A stretch of DNA of 64,000 nt from Algibacter sp. L3A6 (GCF_009796825.1 NZ_CP047030.1:3098501-3162500), one strand, 5' to 3'; numbered from the stretch's first letter, positions 1 to 8,158 are shown. The notes: generated from the sequence alone by a model not told the origin. Numbers and translations are program-made.

Positions 1-268
1 GAATTCTCTCCGAAAAAGTAGGTGTTTCGTCAAATCTAGAGTCATTTCCACAGACACCATATTCTCTCTTTGTAGCTAAATATAAAGTATCATTATTACT
101 CAGGCTGCTAGCAATTTCTTTAACAATTTCAGTCTTTAATTGATTTGAATTTTCGACTTCCTTTGTTGAAGGTAAAAAAAGGTCTGTATTCATAAATAAA
201 AAGTATAAAAACGACAATAGAATCACGATTGATACAAATATTTTTAGTCTTATGTTTTTTATTTTCAA
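1..268 (-). CDS. Hypothetical membrane-anchored protein, 3' part cut by window edge
   Basis: An open frame enters from the left edge and, read on the minus strand, begins with a TTG codon at 266-268. The first residues are lysine-rich and are followed by one hydrophobic segment (IFVSIVILLSFLYFLFM), then a polar region containing GVCGNDSRFDE. This suggests a single N-terminal anchor with an exported remainder. I recognise no family. The start is uncertain because no ATG occurs before the membrane segment. It lies directly upstream of an attC-like palindrome, so it is probably cassette cargo. Confidence 0.45.
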   Translation of the reverse strand, partial: MKIKNIRLKIFVSIVILLSFLYFLFMNTDLFLPSTKEVENSNQLKTEIVKEIASSLSNNDTLYLATKREYGVCGNDSRFDETPTFSERI

Positions 269-280
269 ATCAGGTTTTTT

Positions 281-416
281 TTAGCAAAACGGTTTTATGT
301 ATGATTAGTTGCGTGATTCATGCACTAAAGTTAGCAAATAGATCACAGATAGAAAGTCCGTAAGGGCTTTTGTAAGTAGAATAAAACCAAGCAATTAATC
401 ATACGCGTTGTTGTGC
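281..416 (-). repeat. attC-like palindromic site 0
   Basis: The left arm at about 287-312 (TATGTATGATTAGTTGC core) is complementary to the right arm at about 391-412 (GCAATTAATCATACGC), and the site ends in GTTGTGC at 410-416. The right end has the same GTTG-type box as the other sites in the array, and the amidohydrolase stop codon follows 13 bp later. The middle of the site is unlike the other sites. Assignment to the family rests on the arms and terminal box. Confidence 0.55.
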
Positions 417-429
417 TTTCGTTATTTTG

Positions 430-2145
430 CTATTTCTTGTAAGCTACTTTACCATTAAAAATAGTCATGTCGATTTCAGTATCTAAAATCTGATTTTCTT
501 CAACAGTCATCAAATCTTGATTGTAAATTGTAAAATCAGCAAGCTTACCACTACTAATAGAACCTTTAATGTTTTCTTCGAAGGCGCCATACGCAGCATC
601 TAAAGTGTATGATTTTAATGCTTGCATTCTCGTCATTTTTTGTTCTGGCTCATAACCGCCTTCAGGGATTCCTTTAAGTGTTTTTCGGCTTACACTAGCA
701 TAGAAACTGGCAATAGGATTAAGAGGTTCTACAGGCACGTCCGTTCCATTAACAATAGGAACGCCACTCTGTAATAAAGCTTGCCACATGTAAGCGCCAT
801 CTTTAATTCGTTTTTCACCTAAACGGTCAATGGCCCAAGGTCTATCGGAAGACAAGTGTATTGCCTGCATTGCAGGAATTACATTTAATTCTGCAAAACG
901 AGGAATGTCATCTGGATGTAGATGTTGCGCATGTTCAATACGGAATCTATGATCGGTATCTAGCATATTCAATTCCTTTAACGCTAATTCATATTGATCC
1001 AGAATTTCTCTATTAGCACGATCTCCAATGGCATGCGAGCAGACTTGAAAATTGTTTTGAAGTCCTTTTATTGCTACTTCTTTTAGAATGTCCATAGGAA
1101 GCGTTTCATGGCCATAGTGACCTGGGCGATCTGTATAAGGTTCTAAAAGCCAGGCACCCCTGGAACCTAAAGCACCATCACAACTTAATTTAATAGAACG
1201 TATAGTAAAACGATGATCTGGATCTATCCTCGGACCTTTTTCTAACCATTCGTTAAGTAATTCTTCACCACCTCTTAACATGGCATACATTCTAATATTC
1301 ATTTTTCCAGCCGATTTCATGTCATCGTAGAGTGCTATTGTATTACTTGAAATACCTGCGTCATGAAAACTAGTGATACCATTTTTATGGCACGCTTCCA
1401 TAGCTAGATTAAAAGCTTGAATGTTTGTTTCTGGCGTCTCTTCTGGGATATACTTGTAAATCATAGATATTGCATGTTCATTGAAAATACCTGTTGGCAT
1501 ACCAAATTGATCTACAATAACTTCTCCTCCTTCCATATTATATGTCTGGATTCCCTCTTTACGTAAGCCTTTTAAACCTGCAATTTCCATAGCCTTAGCA
1601 TTTGCGAAGCCTGCGTGACCACTTGCATGACTTAAAAAAACAGGATTATCTGGTGATACTTCGCTGAGTAAATGATGCGTCTGAAATCCTTTAACGGTGT
1701 TTGCTGGCATACTGTCCCATTTGCTTTGGTGCCAACCTCTACCAAGAATCCATTCGCCTGGTTTAGACGTTTTAACTTTCTCTGCAACAGCGTCTATAAT
1801 ATCTTGATAGCTGCTTGTATTCATAAGGTCAAGCTCTAATTCATTATAGCCTAAGCCCATAAAATGACCATGACCTTCAATTAAGCCAGGCGTCATCGTC
1901 TTACCTTCTAAATTTATAAGTTCCGTTTGTTCGTTTTGATAGCTTTTGGCTTCCTCAAAACTTCCAGCAAAGAGAATTTTATCCTTTTTTGTTACAACGG
2001 CCTCTACTGTTGTCTGTGTAGAGTCTACTGTATAAATGGTTCCTCCATGAATAAGCATGGTGCCAAATTCTTTTTTATTATTAGCACATGAACTTAAAAA
2101 AAGACAGGCAATTATTATGTTTAATTTGTAAAATCGTAGTGTCAT
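430..2145 (-). CDS. Amidohydrolase family lipoprotein (YtcJ-like, Amidohydro_3)
   Basis: A 571-residue metal-dependent hydrolase of the amidohydrolase superfamily. Residues 1-20 are a lipoprotein signal ending in LSSC (Cys20), so the enzyme is probably anchored in the cell envelope. Superfamily metal and active-site motifs are visible: HGH at 92-94, a Lys at about 319 in IKLSCDGALGSRGAW, HAIGD at 371-375, EH at 404-405 and GTD at 467-469. Its length is typical of YtcJ-like enzymes, whose members deacylate or deformylate varied amides, so the substrate cannot be named. The box GTTGTGCTTTCG follows its stop codon. A possible degenerate partner, AAGCACTAC, lies at 2329-2337 upstream of its start, so it may be cassette cargo. 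Confidence 0.85.
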   Translation of the reverse strand: MTLRFYKLNIIIACLFLSSCANNKKEFGTMLIHGGTIYTVDSTQTTVEAVVTKKDKILFAGSFEEAKSYQNEQTELINLEGKTMTPGLIEGHGHFMGLGYNELELDLMNTSSYQDIIDAVAEKVKTSKPGEWILGRGWHQSKWDSMPANTVKGFQTHHLLSEVSPDNPVFLSHASGHAGFANAKAMEIAGLKGLRKEGIQTYNMEGGEVIVDQFGMPTGIFNEHAISMIYKYIPEETPETNIQAFNLAMEACHKNGITSFHDAGISSNTIALYDDMKSAGKMNIRMYAMLRGGEELLNEWLEKGPRIDPDHRFTIRSIKLSCDGALGSRGAWLLEPYTDRPGHYGHETLPMDILKEVAIKGLQNNFQVCSHAIGDRANREILDQYELALKELNMLDTDHRFRIEHAQHLHPDDIPRFAELNVIPAMQAIHLSSDRPWAIDRLGEKRIKDGAYMWQALLQSGVPIVNGTDVPVEPLNPIASFYASVSRKTLKGIPEGGYEPEQKMTRMQALKSYTLDAAYGAFEENIKGSISSGKLADFTIYNQDLMTVEENQILDTEIDMTIFNGKVAYKK

Positions 2146-2782
2146 GATAGTTGTAATTGGTTTTAGTTAATTAATGCTCGTCCAATAACTTAGCTAGAGT
2201 AGTAGAGAATCTGTCGTTTTTTCTTCCTTATATCTATTTTTAAATCAAAGGGTAAGCCTTGCGTAATTTGTATTTGAAGTCGTTCTTTTTTTAAGAATTT
2301 TATCATTAGTTAGCGGTTTCTGATAATTAAGCACTACAAAGCATACAGTTGTACTAACTATATATCTTTATTATGGTATTAACACTATTAATTTTAAATA
2401 ACTCAATATGAGTACATAAGCTATCATATTGAAATTCTTTAGGGAAGAAAATATGTTTAAATATATTAAAAGTTACTTAAAAAAGTAAACGAAATAGAAT
2501 ATTTCTATAAACCGAGCTTATTTTAAATTATTCTATAAGAGAAGGGGAGTTGTTTTATTGTTACACCGATGTTATACCTTGTTTTGTTGGTGTATTATAC
2601 AGGTATATAGGGTTTTATTTGTTGTGCCTAGATAATACAGTGTTTTACGCAGTTTTTCAATTCCACAAACTTGTTAAATTCCAGAAGAGTAAATTTTGTG
2701 TTTCAGTTCACTTTTACGCAACATTTATAAATTCAGTTTGAGTAATAATTCCGCAAGAATAAATTCGGAGTTTTGTTCCGAT
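2146..2782. other. Gene-poor AT-rich stretch, possibly a decayed cassette junction
   Basis: About 640 bp without a convincing gene. AAGCACTAC at 2329-2337 differs by one base from the expected partner (AAGCACAAC) of the box downstream of the amidohydrolase, so a degenerate attC-like site may begin here. I could not find a matching right end before the next gene. A plus-strand frame at 2550-2741 is rich in Phe, Tyr and Cys and has no family resemblance, so I do not call it. Confidence 0.3.
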
Positions 2783-2986
2783 TTAAAGTATTTTATTCAA
2801 TCGTTTTAATTCATTTTTTTGGGTTTTCTTCCATTTTTCAGATACAGATACACTATATATTGTTAATATAACTCCAAGAATTAGAGCGCTATATTGTAAA
2901 ATTTTGTATTCGTTCAAAATTGTTAATCCAAGAGTTGTAAACATCAATCCTATTACCATAAAGGCCGTTCCATTATTTTTTTTCAT
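2783..2986 (-). CDS. Small two-helix membrane protein, unknown function
   Basis: The first ATG of this frame gives 67 residues. A TTG at 3005-3007 would add seven residues (MNNNIQE). Two hydrophobic segments (AFMVIGLMFTTLGLTIL and YSALILGVILTIYSV) are separated by a short polar turn, and the C-terminus is strongly basic (KWKKTQKNELKRLNK). This predicts a small inner-membrane hairpin with a cytoplasmic basic tail. I recognise no family. It lies inside the cassette array, but I could not define a matching box pair around it. Confidence 0.45.
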   Translation of the reverse strand: MKKNNGTAFMVIGLMFTTLGLTILNEYKILQYSALILGVILTIYSVSVSEKWKKTQKNELKRLNKIL

Positions 2987-3060
2987 TTCTTGTATGTTAT
3001 TGTTCAAGGTATTAGTAGAGCAAAATATTAATATGTTACAATGTACGTGTTCTTAAATTG

Positions 3061-3196
3061 CGCAGAACGTTTTGAATATGGGGCGTTTGGCATTTTGAAA
3101 CACTTCATTTTCAAGTTACGCCTAATTGTATTTATTGCTGATATATTCAATTTTAGTATTATCTGCCAAATGCACTATATTTTTTGTTGTGTGGAG
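3061..3196 (-). repeat. attC-like palindromic site 1
   Basis: The arm CAGAACGTTTTGAATATGG (from 3063) with GCGTTTGGCA nearby pairs imperfectly with TGCCAAATGCACTATATT and GTTGTGTGGAG (3186-3196). The terminal box GTTGTGTG is matched by CACACAAC at 4631-4638 on the far side of the sulfatase gene. This defines the sulfatase as the cargo between them. Confidence 0.6.
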
Positions 3197-4612
3197 TTAA
3201 TTATTTTTTATATTATTTTCTAAGCTTTCACACTTGCCCCTCATATTTTGAAGAACTTTCACATATTTAGGATTATTTTTAAAATTTTCTAATTGAAGAG
3301 GATCTTTTTGCAAGTCGTGTAAATATTCATATGAAGGATTCTGTTCATAATAATTTACGTAAACATATCTTTGTTCATGAATTCCAACATATTTTGGCAG
3401 TTTATCATGTTCCATTCTATGCTCTATAAGAAAACGATCTCGCCATGTTTCAACTTCTTCATTATTTAAAATTGGTAATAGGCTTTTCCCTTGATGAATT
3501 TTAGGTTTGGTAACTCCTGCTATATCAAGAATTGTTGCTGAAATATCAAGATTAAGCGCTAATTTATCAGATTTTTTTCCAGAGTTTTTAGTTGGTTTTC
3601 TAGGGTCATAAATTATTAAAGGAACCCTTAACGATTCCTCATAATGTGTCCATTTACCTGCAAAACCTCTATTTCCCATATAATAACCATTATCAGCAGA
3701 ATAAATGATTATGGTGTTTTTATCTAAGCCTTTTTCTTTTAATGTTGTGAGCACTCTATTTATTACATTATCGTACCCACTAATCATACGGAAATAAGCT
3801 CTCATATTAGTTTGGTACTTTTCTTCTGTGTCCCATCTCCAGAAATAACGTTCTCTATTTAATGAGTTTTTCAAAAAATCAGGATGATTCTCATATATCT
3901 CAGAACTAGATAATGCTGGTTTTGGCATTTCTACATTTTCATACATATTAGCAACTGCTTTGGGGTAAGGATAATGCCCATCATTACCTGGAGTTAAATT
4001 TGCATCTACTGCATGTACAGCATTAAAACTTATAGAAAGACAAAATGGATGTTTAGAAGTTTGATTTTTAATAAATTCTACTGCTTGATCGCCTCGAATT
4101 TCAGCAGAATGCCTCATACTACCATCGGCCTGTTTTTCAAAATAGGGTGCATTTTTACGAGAAGGCTTAAAGTAATCAAACATTTCTTTAACCATGCTAT
4201 CTCGTGCTTCAATATTCACGCCAAATTTTCCAGTAAAACCAGTAATATATCCCGATTTTTTTAGTAAATAAGGATATGAATTACTGATAAATTCTTTCTT
4301 AAGAGGTTTTTTTCCAAAAGTATAATTGTGTTTAGACTCATATAACCCTGTTAGTATAGAAGCTCTACTAGCTGCACAAATTGGTGTAGTTACAAATGCA
4401 TTTGTAAATACTGTTCCGTTTTTAGCAAGCTTATCAACTGTGGGGGTTTTCACAATGGGGTGCCCCTCAAATGAAAGAACATCGTTTCGCTGATCATCAA
4501 CTAAGATAAATAATACATTTGGTCTTTCCTCTTTCGATTTATTCTCATTTTTGCATTCAATAAATAGTACTACTATTATAAAATAGAAAACTATTTTCCA
4601 TATATTTTTCAT
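3197..4612 (-). CDS. S1-family sulfatase carried in a cassette
   Basis: A 471-residue type I formylglycine-dependent sulfatase that would hydrolyse sulfate esters, probably on carbohydrate, in the periplasm or envelope. The N-terminus is a hydrophobic signal segment, with Cys20 in an imperfect lipobox (FIEC). Asp39-Asp40 in LVDDQ are predicted calcium ligands. The maturation motif is CAASR (Cys79), with Ala where most family members have Pro. The C-terminal half has DNGYYMGNRGFAGKWTHYEE, typical of the family. The stop codon lies directly beside the box GTTGTGTGGAG, and the start is 16 bp from the complementary TTACACACAAC (4628-4638). It is therefore cassette cargo and separate from the sulfatases of the PUL. 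The sulfated substrate is unknown. Confidence 0.88.
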   Translation of the reverse strand: MKNIWKIVFYFIIVVLFIECKNENKSKEERPNVLFILVDDQRNDVLSFEGHPIVKTPTVDKLAKNGTVFTNAFVTTPICAASRASILTGLYESKHNYTFGKKPLKKEFISNSYPYLLKKSGYITGFTGKFGVNIEARDSMVKEMFDYFKPSRKNAPYFEKQADGSMRHSAEIRGDQAVEFIKNQTSKHPFCLSISFNAVHAVDANLTPGNDGHYPYPKAVANMYENVEMPKPALSSSEIYENHPDFLKNSLNRERYFWRWDTEEKYQTNMRAYFRMISGYDNVINRVLTTLKEKGLDKNTIIIYSADNGYYMGNRGFAGKWTHYEESLRVPLIIYDPRKPTKNSGKKSDKLALNLDISATILDIAGVTKPKIHQGKSLLPILNNEEVETWRDRFLIEHRMEHDKLPKYVGIHEQRYVYVNYYEQNPSYEYLHDLQKDPLQLENFKNNPKYVKVLQNMRGKCESLENNIKNN

Positions 4613-4627
4613 ATTTGTTCTTTGTAA

Positions 4628-4829
4628 TTACACACAACGTTAAGTATAAGAAACGCAATGCAGGTGATAAGCTCTATCGTTTCGGTTTATTACTTAGCTA
4701 AATATAAATATTTTGCTTTTATCTTTTTTATTATAAATGCCAATTCAAAAGCTTTGGCGGACTTTATAAAAATACATTAAACTTTGGATTAAGCACCAAA
4801 ATCCGCATTAAATATACACATTGTCGTAG
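4628..4829 (-). repeat. attC-like palindromic site A (long type)
   Basis: About 200 bp starting TTACACACAACGTTAAGTAT and ending ATATACACATTGTCGTAGC. The two ends form an imperfect inverted repeat. The interior shares long stretches with site F (for example TTTCGGTTTATTACTTAGCT), and its right third resembles site D (CGGACTT, CGCATTAAATATACACATTG). The right box, GTCGTAGCTAG (4823-4833), overlaps the stop codon of the next gene. Confidence 0.75.
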
Positions 4830-5435
4830 CTAGTTTATTTCTATAGTTTCTCTTATTTCGGTAGGTAAATCTTTTAGTATTTGTTGACCTTTAACTAAAT
4901 AACAATCAATTTCAATTTTTCTGCTTTCAGTATATTTCATTTTCAATTCACTAATAGAATTAGAAAGTTCAAATTGTTTTTTGATTGTAAGTAAATCTTT
5001 TATTCCATTAGGCAGTTCTGAAATAAATTTTAAAGTTGTTGTTTTTTTAAAATCTTCATCTATTTCAAATTCAGCATAACATTTTTCATAAAAATTGTTT
5101 ACCTTATTTATAAAAGTCTCAGAAGTTTCTTGATTAGAAATTTCAAAAACAAGAGTGTAATCTTCTCTGTTATCTTGGTCTCCATTTATTAAAGAGTAGA
5201 GATTATAAGTGTCATTAAGATTTTCTATAAATAGATAGTCTGCACCACCACTACGTGTTATGCAAATACCTGATTTGATGTCAGAGTACTCTCTAAATGA
5301 ATTGTTTTCAAATACTAATTCGTCAATATCATAGAATTGTCCTTCATCAAACGTTTTACCAAGTATTTCATTTAAAATATTCAGAATATTTTCAGGAATA
5401 TCTTCTTTAAAAAAATCTTCAGGTTTAATTCTCAT
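4830..5435 (-). CDS. Hypothetical protein (cassette cargo)
   Basis: A 201-residue acidic protein without signal peptide or membrane segment, presumably cytoplasmic. I recognise no domain. The pattern of alternating short strands and helices (for example YTLVFEISNQETSETFINKV) could suit a small immunity-type or SMI1-like fold, but that is a guess. Its TAG stop lies inside the right box of site A. The flanking boxes GTCGTAGCTAG and TTAGCTACAAC (5445-5455) are complementary at 9 of 11 positions, which defines a single-gene cassette. Confidence 0.65.
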   Translation of the reverse strand: MRIKPEDFFKEDIPENILNILNEILGKTFDEGQFYDIDELVFENNSFREYSDIKSGICITRSGGADYLFIENLNDTYNLYSLINGDQDNREDYTLVFEISNQETSETFINKVNNFYEKCYAEFEIDEDFKKTTTLKFISELPNGIKDLLTIKKQFELSNSISELKMKYTESRKIEIDCYLVKGQQILKDLPTEIRETIEIN

Positions 5436-5444
5436 TTTTTTTAA

Positions 5445-5574
5445 TTAGCTACAACGTTTATGTATATGGAAAGTTGCGTGTTTGAGTGCGTGGATTTTCC
5501 GAAGGAAAATCGGATGCAAGCAAACAAAGCAACTCACATTGGTTAAGCTAAAACTAGCAATTTTTTATATACGG
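5445..5574 (-). repeat. attC-like site B, left part, interrupted by an IS110 element
   Basis: Starts TTAGCTACAACGTTTATGTA. It contains the near-palindrome GTTGCGTGTTTGAGTGCG...GCAAGCAAACAAAGCAAC with a perfect inner stem GATTTTCC-GAA-GGAAAATC. This short-type body is shared with sites C and E. The site breaks off after TATATACGG at 5574, and its expected end (TGTTGTGCATAG) reappears at 6803-6814 beyond the insertion sequence. Confidence 0.75.
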
Positions 5575-5630
5575 CTTAAGTTAGCATTTAAATAAAAAAG
5601 ACTAATTTAAACATATAAAATAGAAAGCAC

Positions 5631-5775
5631 AAAAGAGAGGAATAAGGTTAATTTATACGGAGAGACTTCAGATCTCGTCAACATTGTAAATCCCCTCTCT
5701 TTTCTACACAGATTTCGAACAGTTCTGTGAGGCTTTAAGACCTCGATTTTAAGTCGTTGAAACTCGCGTAGTATG
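5631..5775 (+). ncRNA. Candidate IS110 bridge RNA
   Basis: In the noncoding leader of the IS, a perfect 10-bp stem pairs AAAAGAGAGG (5631-5640) with CCTCTCTTTT (5694-5703) across a 53-nt loop holding a smaller GAGA/TCTC hairpin. A second stem, CACAGA/TCTGTG (5707-5712 with 5724-5729), and a third, GAGG/CCTC (5729-5732 with 5741-5744), follow. IS110 elements are known to encode a bridge RNA in this position, with loops that pair with donor and target DNA. The transcript ends are estimated and I did not assign the guide loops. Confidence 0.55.
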
Positions 5776-5798
5776 TCCTTTCAAAAAAACAATTTGTT

Positions 5799-6770
5799 AT
5801 GAATAAAGATATTAAATATTTTGGTATTGACATTAGTTATTTAGTTTTTGATGTCACAGATTCAGATGGTAATTATTATCAGTTTAAAAACAAGTTTTCA
5901 GGCTTTAAAGCCTTTAGAAAACTCTTAAATTCTGAGAGTCATTGCGTGATGGAAGCTACAGGTTACTATCATTATCAATTGGCTTATTATTTGTTTGAAG
6001 AAGGTCTAAATGTTTCAGTAGAAAATCCGTTGTCTGTAAAACGATTTATCCAGATGCGACTATCCAAGGTTAAGACCGATAAGAGTGATTCAAAACTTAT
6101 ATGTTCTTATGCTGAGCAAGTAGAGTTAAAACTTTGGAAAGGTAGTTCTAAGGAAGTACAGGAGTGTCTTCAAATTACCAGAACCCTTTCTGTATATACA
6201 AAACAGCGAACAATGATAAAGAATAAACTTCATGGTGAATCTGTTTTAGGGGAGCCAAGTAAAGCCATTGTGAGATCTTTAAAGCGTAGTTTAAAACATT
6301 TAGATAAAGAGATGTCCAGCTTAGAAGAGTTATTGCTAGTTTTAGTAAAAGAGGCTCATAAAGATTTATTTACTCGAATAAAAACCATACCAGGAATCGG
6401 AAAAAAAACATCTATTATGTTAATCGTTTTAACAGGTGGTTTTGAACGCTTTTCGAGTGCAGCAGAATTATGTAGTTACGCAGGATTAACTCCAGTGATT
6501 AGGCAAAGTGGAAGTAGTATAAAAGGACGACCACGCATTAGTAAAATGGGCAATCAAAAACTCAGGAATTTATTATTTATGTGCAGTTTTACAGCTTGTA
6601 AATACAACAAAGCATGCAGGGATATTTATGAACGATTAGTAGCAAAAGGAAAGAGTAAAAAATTAGCATTAATAGCGGTATGTAATAAGCTACTAAAACA
6701 AGCTTTTGCTATTGCAAAATCGGGTTTAATATTTGACAAGGAATATAAAAGTACGCTAGTGAAAAATTAA
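5799..6770 (+). CDS. IS110-family transposase (DEDD recombinase)
   Basis: 323 residues, full length for the family and apparently intact. The N-terminal RuvC-like DEDD domain shows Asp11 (GIDIS), Glu52 (MEATGYY), and Asp94 and Asp97 (KTDKSDSK). The C-terminal Tnp domain has the helix-hairpin-helix-like PGIGKKTS and the serine-bearing segment GLTPVIRQSGSSIKGRPRIS, where the known catalytic serine of the family resides. The protein would work with the RNA encoded in the leader to recombine circular IS DNA into a target. It is one of only two called genes on the plus strand, opposite to its cassette neighbours. Confidence 0.95.
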   Translation: MNKDIKYFGIDISYLVFDVTDSDGNYYQFKNKFSGFKAFRKLLNSESHCVMEATGYYHYQLAYYLFEEGLNVSVENPLSVKRFIQMRLSKVKTDKSDSKLICSYAEQVELKLWKGSSKEVQECLQITRTLSVYTKQRTMIKNKLHGESVLGEPSKAIVRSLKRSLKHLDKEMSSLEELLLVLVKEAHKDLFTRIKTIPGIGKKTSIMLIVLTGGFERFSSAAELCSYAGLTPVIRQSGSSIKGRPRISKMGNQKLRNLLFMCSFTACKYNKACRDIYERLVAKGKSKKLALIAVCNKLLKQAFAIAKSGLIFDKEYKSTLVKN

Positions 6771-6802
6771 TAAGATTTTACTTGTTTTTTAGCACAGTAC
6801 TT

Positions 6803-6814
6803 TGTTGTGCATAG
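6803..6814 (-). repeat. attC-like site B, right remnant
   Basis: TGTTGTGCATAG is the displaced end of site B. Its box GTTGTGCATAG (6804-6814) is complementary at 10 of 11 positions to TTATGCACAAC at 7391-7401, on the other side of the next cassette gene. Confidence 0.7.
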
Positions 6815-6817
6815 TTT

Positions 6818-7351
6818 TTATTCCGATATAATTTTCTCAAGTTCTTGTTTTATTTCTAAAATCGCTATTGAAGATTCTTTAGTTTCTACATCATCAATTT
6901 CGTAAAAGCTAAAGCCAAAAAATTTGGTTAGATATTCGTTTAAAATATTCAAACTGTCGATTAAAATTTTAACATTTTCTTTGTCATAATCTAACTCTAA
7001 TTGACTTTCAGCTCCAACGAAAACAGTTAAATCAGAGATTCCATCATTTTTATAACAATCAATAATAATTAAAGATAGAGTTAAGATTGCATCGGCAAAT
7101 AAAGAGCTATCCTCAATTTTATTATTTTTCCATTTATATTCAATTGCTAGTTGCTCACAATTTTCCGCAGTTGATATAGTATTTCTAATTTCAAGTTTTT
7201 GTTTTAGATTGCAAAATTTGTAAATATCTTCAAATGAAATTTTGTTCCCTAGACTTTCTAAAAAATAAACAAATTCTAAAGCAGAATCGTTTCCAGTAAT
7301 CCACACCCATTTTTCTATATGTGAATTAATTTTATCACTCAGTTTTTCCAT
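6818..7351 (-). CDS. Hypothetical protein (cassette cargo)
   Basis: A 177-residue acidic, helix-rich protein without signal peptide. It contains ESLGNKISFEDIYKFCNLKQ and a long Glu/Ile-rich C-terminal helix (IAILEIKQELEKIIS). I recognise no family and predict a cytoplasmic location. It sits between the complementary boxes GTTGTGCATAG and TTATGCACAAC, so it is a one-gene cassette. The leader between its upstream box and ATG contains TTTGAGAA, a motif shared with three other cassettes. Confidence 0.65.
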   Translation of the reverse strand: MEKLSDKINSHIEKWVWITGNDSALEFVYFLESLGNKISFEDIYKFCNLKQKLEIRNTISTAENCEQLAIEYKWKNNKIEDSSLFADAILTLSLIIIDCYKNDGISDLTVFVGAESQLELDYDKENVKILIDSLNILNEYLTKFFGFSFYEIDDVETKESSIAILEIKQELEKIISE

Positions 7352-7390
7352 TTTAATCTAAATTTTATTATGAAACGAGATTTTCTCAAA

Positions 7391-7532
7391 TTATGCACAA
7401 CGTTTATGTGTAAGGAACGTTGCGTGTTTGAGTGCGAGGATTTTCCGAAGGAAAATCAGAAGCTAGCAAACAAAGCAACGACCAAACGATTGAACTAAAA
7501 TAAGCAATGTTTTTTTCACGGTGTTGCCTACA
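7391..7532 (-). repeat. attC-like palindromic site C (short type)
   Basis: Starts TTATGCACAACGTTTATGTG and ends TTTTTTTCACGGTGTTGCCT. It has the same central GTTGCGTGTTTGAGTGCG and GATTTTCC-GAA-GGAAAATC stem as site B. The right box GTTGCCTACAG (7523-7533) contains the stop codon of the next gene. Confidence 0.78.
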
Positions 7533-7947
7533 GTTTTTTATTTTTTTTAAAGTCAGATGTAATTCCGTTTAAAATATTCGGTTTATTTTTTAAAAGGTCA
7601 GCACATTCTGAAATATAAATCTCAACAAAATCACGTCCATTTTCCGCCATCATTTTTAGTCCGCCAGTTTCGTCAAGATTATGAATCCGATAAAAATTTG
7701 TTGGATAAATTTCGTGTCTAAAATCAACAAGTTCGGAGTGATTAATAATTCCGATTGATGGTGCGCTTGAGTCAAATTTGAAAATTGTACAAGAGAATTC
7801 AATGTCAGCTTTTTTAGTTGTTATTGAGTATTCATCTTTAATCCACTTTTTCTTAAATTTGGGAAATCCAAATTCAGATTGCAGGAAAGAGAAATTTCTC
7901 AAAATCTCATTTTTAGATACTTTCCAAGTCGGTTCAAGAGTGTTCAT
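7528..7947 (-). CDS. Hypothetical protein (cassette cargo)
   Basis: 139 residues, no signal peptide, family not recognised. The sequence suggests a compact alpha/beta protein: a conserved-looking LRNFSFLQSEFGFPKF start, then strands with EYSITTKKADIEFSC. It recalls small uncharacterised proteins often found beside contact-dependent toxins, but I have no motif to support that. The TAG stop lies inside box GTTGCCTACAG, and the complementary TTGTAGGCAAC lies at 7956-7966, only nine bases upstream of the ATG. Confidence 0.62.
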   Translation of the reverse strand: MNTLEPTWKVSKNEILRNFSFLQSEFGFPKFKKKWIKDEYSITTKKADIEFSCTIFKFDSSAPSIGIINHSELVDFRHEIYPTNFYRIHNLDETGGLKMMAENGRDFVEIYISECADLLKNKPNILNGITSDFKKNKKL

Positions 7948-7955
7948 TTTTCAAA

Positions 7956-8158
7956 TTGTAGGCAACGTTGCGTGTATGCTTAGTGCGGAAATAGAAAGTC
8001 AACAGACTTTCAGTTTAGCACGAGGCAAAACATTTTGTTTGCCTTTATCTTTTTTGTACGAAAGTCAAATCAAAATGATTTGACGGACTTAGTAAAAATA
8101 CACAGAACTTTGAATTAAACACGAAAAACCGCATTAAATATACACATTGTTGCCAATA
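7956..8158 (-). repeat. attC-like palindromic site D (long type)
   Basis: Starts TTGTAGGCAACGTTGCGTGT and ends AATATACACATTGTTGCCAA. The interior differs from B, C and E: it has an AGAAAGTCAACAGACTTTC hairpin near 7995-8011, and its last 70 bases resemble the last part of site A. The right box is GTTGCCAATAG (8149-8159). Confidence 0.75.

Larger units (their letters stand above)
5575..6802 (+). mobile_element. IS110-family insertion sequence inside an attC-like site
   Basis: About 1.23 kb: roughly 224 bp of leader, one intact transposase gene and about 32 bp of tail. The flanks TATATACGG and TGTTGTGCATAG rejoin into the end of an attC-like site when the element is removed. CT occurs at 5575-5576 and at 6800-6801, so the exact ends may shift by a few bases. 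No long terminal inverted repeats are seen, as is normal for IS110. The long 5' noncoding and short 3' noncoding layout fits the IS110 subgroup rather than IS1111. Confidence 0.8.

Noticed and set aside
2550..2741. Plus-strand frame of 63 codons
   Set aside because: Phe, Tyr, Cys and Val rich without a family pattern, in AT-rich DNA. No partner gene and no conserved feature.
7778..8083. Plus-strand frame of 101 codons crossing site D
   Set aside because: Antisense to the 7528 gene and then through a palindromic repeat. No sign of independent coding.
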